Positions 59,900-64,000 of a stretch of DNA of 64,000 bases are shown one piece after another (positions within the stretch are counted from its first letter, which is position 1; each line of letters begins with the position of its first letter). The position numbers were made by a program, and so were the translations under genes. Under the pieces are notes generated by a model. It had not been told where the DNA came from and made no database searches. It was given only the letters and a program-made list of their open reading frames with translations. The stretch comes from Pseudogymnoascus destructans (Eukaryota; Ascomycota; Leotiomycetes; Thelebolales; Thelebolaceae). The stretch spans positions 598,501 to 662,500 of the forward strand of contig NW_020167525.1 in assembly GCF_001641265.1 (NCBI RefSeq), written 5' to 3'.

Positions 59900-62800
59900 A
59901 TGCCACCGAAGCGGAAGAGATCCGAGAGAGGGTCCGTTGACTCTGGAGAGAATCGCCCGTCGCCGCATCGACCTGGCAATACCAACCTGGGAGGAGGTCC
60001 AGGCCGCGAAGTAGATATGCGCGGCGAAGGCGGGAGAGGGAGAGGGAGGGGAAGGGGCAGAGGAGGGAGAGGCGGAGGCAATTTGTCAAGAAGGGAGTCC
60101 ACGGAGAGCTTTACTAACTCACCCTCGACGCCGGGGCGTGCGATAGGCGCCATGTCTCCTCCACCTCGTCCGACTCCGACACCCTCGCAGCAGCAGCCAC
60201 AACCTCCTGCGCTGGCGCCTACCCCATTCGCATTCACTCCAGCAATGTCCGCTACACCCGAACCGATGAAAGATCCGAGCCCATACGACTACTCGCATGT
60301 CACCAACGAGTGCATCGCGGCATGGACAGCCAGTGGCCGCCAGGAAATTGTCGCTGCTGGTGTACAATCTCTAGACGATCTGGATATTTTGGACCTTTCG
60401 ACGATCTTTCAAGAGCTCATACGTTCTGGCGTTGATGGTAGATTGAGCCCTGCGGAGGCTGGAAGCTGCGTGCGAGATATTGTCCAACCCGACACTGCCC
60501 CCGAGAACCAACAAGACGACAAGATTGATGGCGCTTCGCTCTTCCTGGACTCACTGTCCATCGTTACAGATAATGAGCCATATCAGCCTCGACTACGCAA
60601 GCTTGTGGCTGCCACCGGGATATCGACAGCCCTGATGCGACAGATGCTCGATACGCAGCTCCTGCAGAACCTTGAGCTCACAAGAGACACATTCTTCAAA
60701 GCTGGTATTCGTCAGGTCACCAATCTTCTCTACCGACAGGCAAACCATAACCTTCTTCGCGAGGAGACAGAGGGCTACTCCAAACTAGTCACGGAGCTCT
60801 TCACCACCAGCGGCGGCGAACCTCCAACCAGCGAAGTGGTAGAGGAGACATTTGAGCGGATCAAGGGTCTGATTGGGACATTCGATCTCGACGCAGGCAG
60901 AGTGCTGGATGTGACTATGGACGTATTCGCTGCCGTCCTCATTAAGCATTATCGATTTTTCATCAAGCTTCTGCGAGTCAGCTCCTGGTGGCCCCGCGAT
61001 AATATTCTCCCGGGTGTGGACATTGAGAATTCCGACCTTCCAAAATGGGCTCTCCCAGGAAATTCTGGAGTGATCCCTACCGATAATGAGAAGAAGGACG
61101 ACGACGGGCTTGACAAGGATGCGCGAGATGAGGCATTTTGGGTCAGGGCAAGAGAAATTGGCATTGATGCATTTTACGAACTCGGAGGCAGGCGGCCGGT
61201 CGACCCCATAACAAAAGAACGCATTGCTGCTAGCAAAGTCAATACCGACGATCAATCAAATTCAGACAGGCAATGGATTGAGGCGACGGGTACCCTCCCG
61301 CCACTGGGCAACCAGGTTGCTGCACAGTTACTTGGGTTCAAACTACGATTTTATACCTCGACAGCTCGGGAGACGGATGATGTACTTCCAGCCAATCTTA
61401 TGTACCTCACTGCTCTCTTAATCAAAACCGGATTCATCTCGCTGAGAGACTTGTACCCGCATCTATACCCCCTCGACGAAGACATGGAGGCTCTTAGGAC
61501 GAAGAAAATGAAGGAAAATGCCGAAAAGGAGAAGCTCAACCGGCCAGGAGGCGGGGCGAACGCGCTCATGATGGCGGGTGCACTTGCCGACGACACACTT
61601 CCTGGCGGTGGAAGGATACGAGATATTCCTGGCTCGAAACCCGATGCTGGTGCTGGTGCTCCCGTTGGAGCTGAGGAAGATAAAGACAAACTACCAGAAC
61701 CTGCTGAACAGAAAGTGCTTCTGCTGATCAACCTCCTTACAATTGGTGCTATCCCGGAGGCTTTGTTCATGCTGGGCCGCTTCCCATGGATACCCGAGGC
61801 GTACCCCGAGGTTCTCGACCGCCTCCATCGCATCTTACACCATTCTGTCGAAAAAGTCTTCCAATCTACGAAGCCCTCCAATGCAGATGAAGTTGTGCTG
61901 CCTATGAAGAAGCTCTCAGATCAGGATCAATCGAGGGTACCAAAGGGAGACGTACGACGAGTTGAATCCACTCCCCGCAAAGCTCTTCGTTGGCCATTCC
62001 CAGCGAAATTTGACGTCGGCGATGGCATTTCTTATAAGTTCTACTGGGACGAATGGGCGGATTCGATACCTGTCTGCCAGACAGTCGACGACATATTTAC
62101 CTTGTGCAGCACGCTCCTCAACTATTCTGGTGTGAATATCGGCAGGGACTGTGCATTGATGTCTAAACTGGCCAGTATTGGCAACCAGAGTTTGTCAAAG
62201 GATACGTCGGAGGCAAACCTGGCAAGATGGCAGGATCTCCTCAAGAGGCTCCTTGTCCCTGCTCTCAGCCACACATCGGCCAACACAAATGTTGTCAACG
62301 AAATATACGACATGCTCCGTTACTACCCGGCCCCTCTGCGCTACAACATATATGCCGAGTGGTTTGAAGGACAAACATCCAGGCTTCCCGCCATGACCGC
62401 AGTATTCACGCGCGCACGACTGGAGACATTGAGCACCATGAAACGTATCAGCAAGACGAATCTGACTACCATGGCTCGCGCACTGGCAAAGACAGCTTAT
62501 GCGAACCCGGGAATTGTTTTCAAGGTTGCATTGGATCAGATTGAATCCTATAGCAATCTTACCGAGGTTGTCGTTGAATGCGCAAGATACTTCACCGACT
62601 TGGGCTACGATGTTCTCATATGGTCTCTGATGAGCTCCCTTGGTGGAAAGTCCAGAAGCCGTACTCGTGACGACTCTGCTCTTCTGACCAGTAAGTGGCT
62701 GATTGCCCTCTCCAACTTCTCCGGAAAGGTATTCAAGCGCTATTCAATTATGAATCCGGCGCCAATCCTACAATACGTCAATGACCAGTTATATCGAGGC

Positions 62801-64000
62801 AATTCCACGGACCTCATCATTCTACAAGAGTTTATCGCCCAGATGTCAGGTGTTGTTCCTGACACGGATTTCACGGATCCCCAACTCCTTGCGATGACAG
62901 GAGGCGAAGTTCTCCGTCGCCAGACATTAATCAGCCTTCAAGACAGGCGATTCGAATTCGTGAAGACGGCCAAGCGATTGATGAAATCGCTCACGGAGAC
63001 GAGGCTGGCCGGTCAACTACTGATCTCCATCGCCCAGCACCGACAGGCGGCTATTTTCTCTGTTCCAGAAGACGAGGCGCACATCAAATACCTTTCTACC
63101 ATGGTGGATGATGCACAGCGAATCCTAACCCAGTTCAACGATCTCTTACGGAGCAATCTTACCGTTGAAGAATTCGACAATCTTGTTCCTGATACCTGCG
63201 AGTTGATGGTTGATTTCGGCCTTGAGCCAGCCCTTGCCTTTGCCATTGGCAGACCAAGCTTTGCATACAAGATGGCTGACATAGGACCGGCCGAACTTCC
63301 CAAAGAAGTCACCGAGACCAACGGCGTGCCCGCGGTGATTGATATCGACGGCGATGTTGGCATGGACGGTGATGCTGCAGATGACGATGTCGACATGATT
63401 AAAAACCCTGAGGCTGGAACAACCGACGATGCCGTTGAACCGGCCTCCACCTCGGAAGACCCTTGGTTAGATGTTCTCGCACCTCTCATAGAGTCCGTTC
63501 GCGTAGCCTTGCCTGACAAGCCTTGGGGTCTTCTCAATCCTGAATTCTACGTAACGTTCTGGCAGCTTTCGCTCTCCGATATCCAGGTTCCTATGGATAG
63601 CTACACCATCGAAAACGCTCGACTGACGAAGGAGATGGCCGAGATCATGAAAGATCGAAGCGATATGAGTAGGCCTGGTATGATTCGCAAGGAGGAGGCA
63701 AGAAAGGCCGTTGAAGTCACCAAAGAGGAATTGTTAAACGAGTCGAAAGATCAAATGAGCCAATTTGGCCGCAACAGAGCCCGCTTGAATAAGGAGAAGG
63801 GGAAATGGTTCAGCAATGTCAACAAGAGATATGATGCCTTGAATGATACTCTTCTCGAAGAGTGTTTCCTGCCTCGTCTACTTTTATCGCCTAGCGACGC
63901 GGATTACGCATTCAAGATGGTTAAGTTCCTACACAACAGCTCGACGCCTCATTTCAGAACTCTCGGGTTACTGGCACGACTATTTAGGGGAAACCGACTT
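59900..64000 (+). CDS. THO2: THO complex subunit 2 (Tho2), N-terminal part, leaves window
   Basis: Open from ATG 59900 to the window end without a stop (1367 codons, no intron needed). Start MPPKRKRSERGSVDSGENRP, a nuclear-signal-like basic stretch, then an RG-rich segment (GEGGRGRGRGRGRGGRGGG) and a Pro-rich linker. The helical body matches THO2/THOC2: LRKLVAATGISTALMRQMLD, VLDVTMDVFAAVLIKHYRFF, SSWWPRD, LGFKLRFYTS, LFMLGRFPWIPEAYP, FYWDEWADSIP, FLHNSSTPHF. It is a scaffold of the nuclear THO/TREX complex coupling transcription to mRNA export. Confidence 0.93.
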   Translation, partial: MPPKRKRSERGSVDSGENRPSPHRPGNTNLGGGPGREVDMRGEGGRGRGRGRGRGGRGGGNLSRRESTESFTNSPSTPGRAIGAMSPPPRPTPTPSQQQPQPPALAPTPFAFTPAMSATPEPMKDPSPYDYSHVTNECIAAWTASGRQEIVAAGVQSLDDLDILDLSTIFQELIRSGVDGRLSPAEAGSCVRDIVQPDTAPENQQDDKIDGASLFLDSLSIVTDNEPYQPRLRKLVAATGISTALMRQMLDTQLLQNLELTRDTFFKAGIRQVTNLLYRQANHNLLREETEGYSKLVTELFTTSGGEPPTSEVVEETFERIKGLIGTFDLDAGRVLDVTMDVFAAVLIKHYRFFIKLLRVSSWWPRDNILPGVDIENSDLPKWALPGNSGVIPTDNEKKDDDGLDKDARDEAFWVRAREIGIDAFYELGGRRPVDPITKERIAASKVNTDDQSNSDRQWIEATGTLPPLGNQVAAQLLGFKLRFYTSTARETDDVLPANLMYLTALLIKTGFISLRDLYPHLYPLDEDMEALRTKKMKENAEKEKLNRPGGGANALMMAGALADDTLPGGGRIRDIPGSKPDAGAGAPVGAEEDKDKLPEPAEQKVLLLINLLTIGAIPEALFMLGRFPWIPEAYPEVLDRLHRILHHSVEKVFQSTKPSNADEVVLPMKKLSDQDQSRVPKGDVRRVESTPRKALRWPFPAKFDVGDGISYKFYWDEWADSIPVCQTVDDIFTLCSTLLNYSGVNIGRDCALMSKLASIGNQSLSKDTSEANLARWQDLLKRLLVPALSHTSANTNVVNEIYDMLRYYPAPLRYNIYAEWFEGQTSRLPAMTAVFTRARLETLSTMKRISKTNLTTMARALAKTAYANPGIVFKVALDQIESYSNLTEVVVECARYFTDLGYDVLIWSLMSSLGGKSRSRTRDDSALLTSKWLIALSNFSGKVFKRYSIMNPAPILQYVNDQLYRGNSTDLIILQEFIAQMSGVVPDTDFTDPQLLAMTGGEVLRRQTLISLQDRRFEFVKTAKRLMKSLTETRLAGQLLISIAQHRQAAIFSVPEDEAHIKYLSTMVDDAQRILTQFNDLLRSNLTVEEFDNLVPDTCELMVDFGLEPALAFAIGRPSFAYKMADIGPAELPKEVTETNGVPAVIDIDGDVGMDGDAADDDVDMIKNPEAGTTDDAVEPASTSEDPWLDVLAPLIESVRVALPDKPWGLLNPEFYVTFWQLSLSDIQVPMDSYTIENARLTKEMAEIMKDRSDMSRPGMIRKEEARKAVEVTKEELLNESKDQMSQFGRNRARLNKEKGKWFSNVNKRYDALNDTLLEECFLPRLLLSPSDADYAFKMVKFLHNSSTPHFRTLGLLARLFRGNRL

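Overview
The window is nuclear DNA of a filamentous ascomycete (Pezizomycotina). Evidence: genes with short introns (about 47-110 nt, GT..AG with CTAAC-like branch sites), an ABCC transporter, WSC and LysM proteins, MET2 and THO2 of fungal type, and fungal transposon families (chromodomain gypsy LTR elements, Fot1/pogo-like, hAT). I could not place it below subphylum. No tRNA, rRNA, CRISPR array or prokaryotic feature was seen.

Layout. 1-1781: start of an ABCC transporter (minus strand, leaves the window). 2.6-24.8 kb: a nested transposon block. A pogo relic is cut by retroelement D; D is cut in its leader by gypsy copy A1 (4079-9737, TSD ATAGG) and in gag by LTR family C. The second half of D gag now lies 13 kb away on the opposite strand, so the interval between two C LTRs appears to have inverted. 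Inside that interval sits gypsy B (12013-22515, TSD CCAGT), which holds a hAT element (12320-16853, TSD ATTTTCAA), which holds an intact pogo-like element (14037-15896, TSD TA). 24.8-34.8 kb: an accessory zone of single-copy genes, most of them decayed (phosphotransferase, zinc finger, actin-like ATPase, LysM/apple-like, NLR fragment), with two that look intact (a PD-(D/E)XK-like gene and a trypsin-fold protein with Cys at the nucleophile position). 35.7-43.7 kb: core genes (HSM3-like, RPC31-like, Osta/TMEM184-like, WSC sensor). 45.8-57.2 kb: second transposon block, a pogo-like element split by full-length gypsy A2 (46737-53563, TSD TCACG), then LTR fragments and a pogo relic. 57.5-64 kb: MET2, and THO2 leaving the window.

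Main points of biology. Gypsy A has 5' LTR, gag, a -1 frameshift signal, protease-RT-RNaseH-integrase-chromodomain pol, and then an antisense gene near the 3' LTR encoding a Zn2Cys6-like cluster plus coiled coil with its own TATA box; that gene is kept in both copies. Three different LTR families lack a tRNA-type primer site; instead, two bases after the LTR, each has a stretch complementary to the predicted start of its own transcript, as in self-priming Tf1. Identical or near-identical LTRs and exact target duplications show that several classes of element moved recently.
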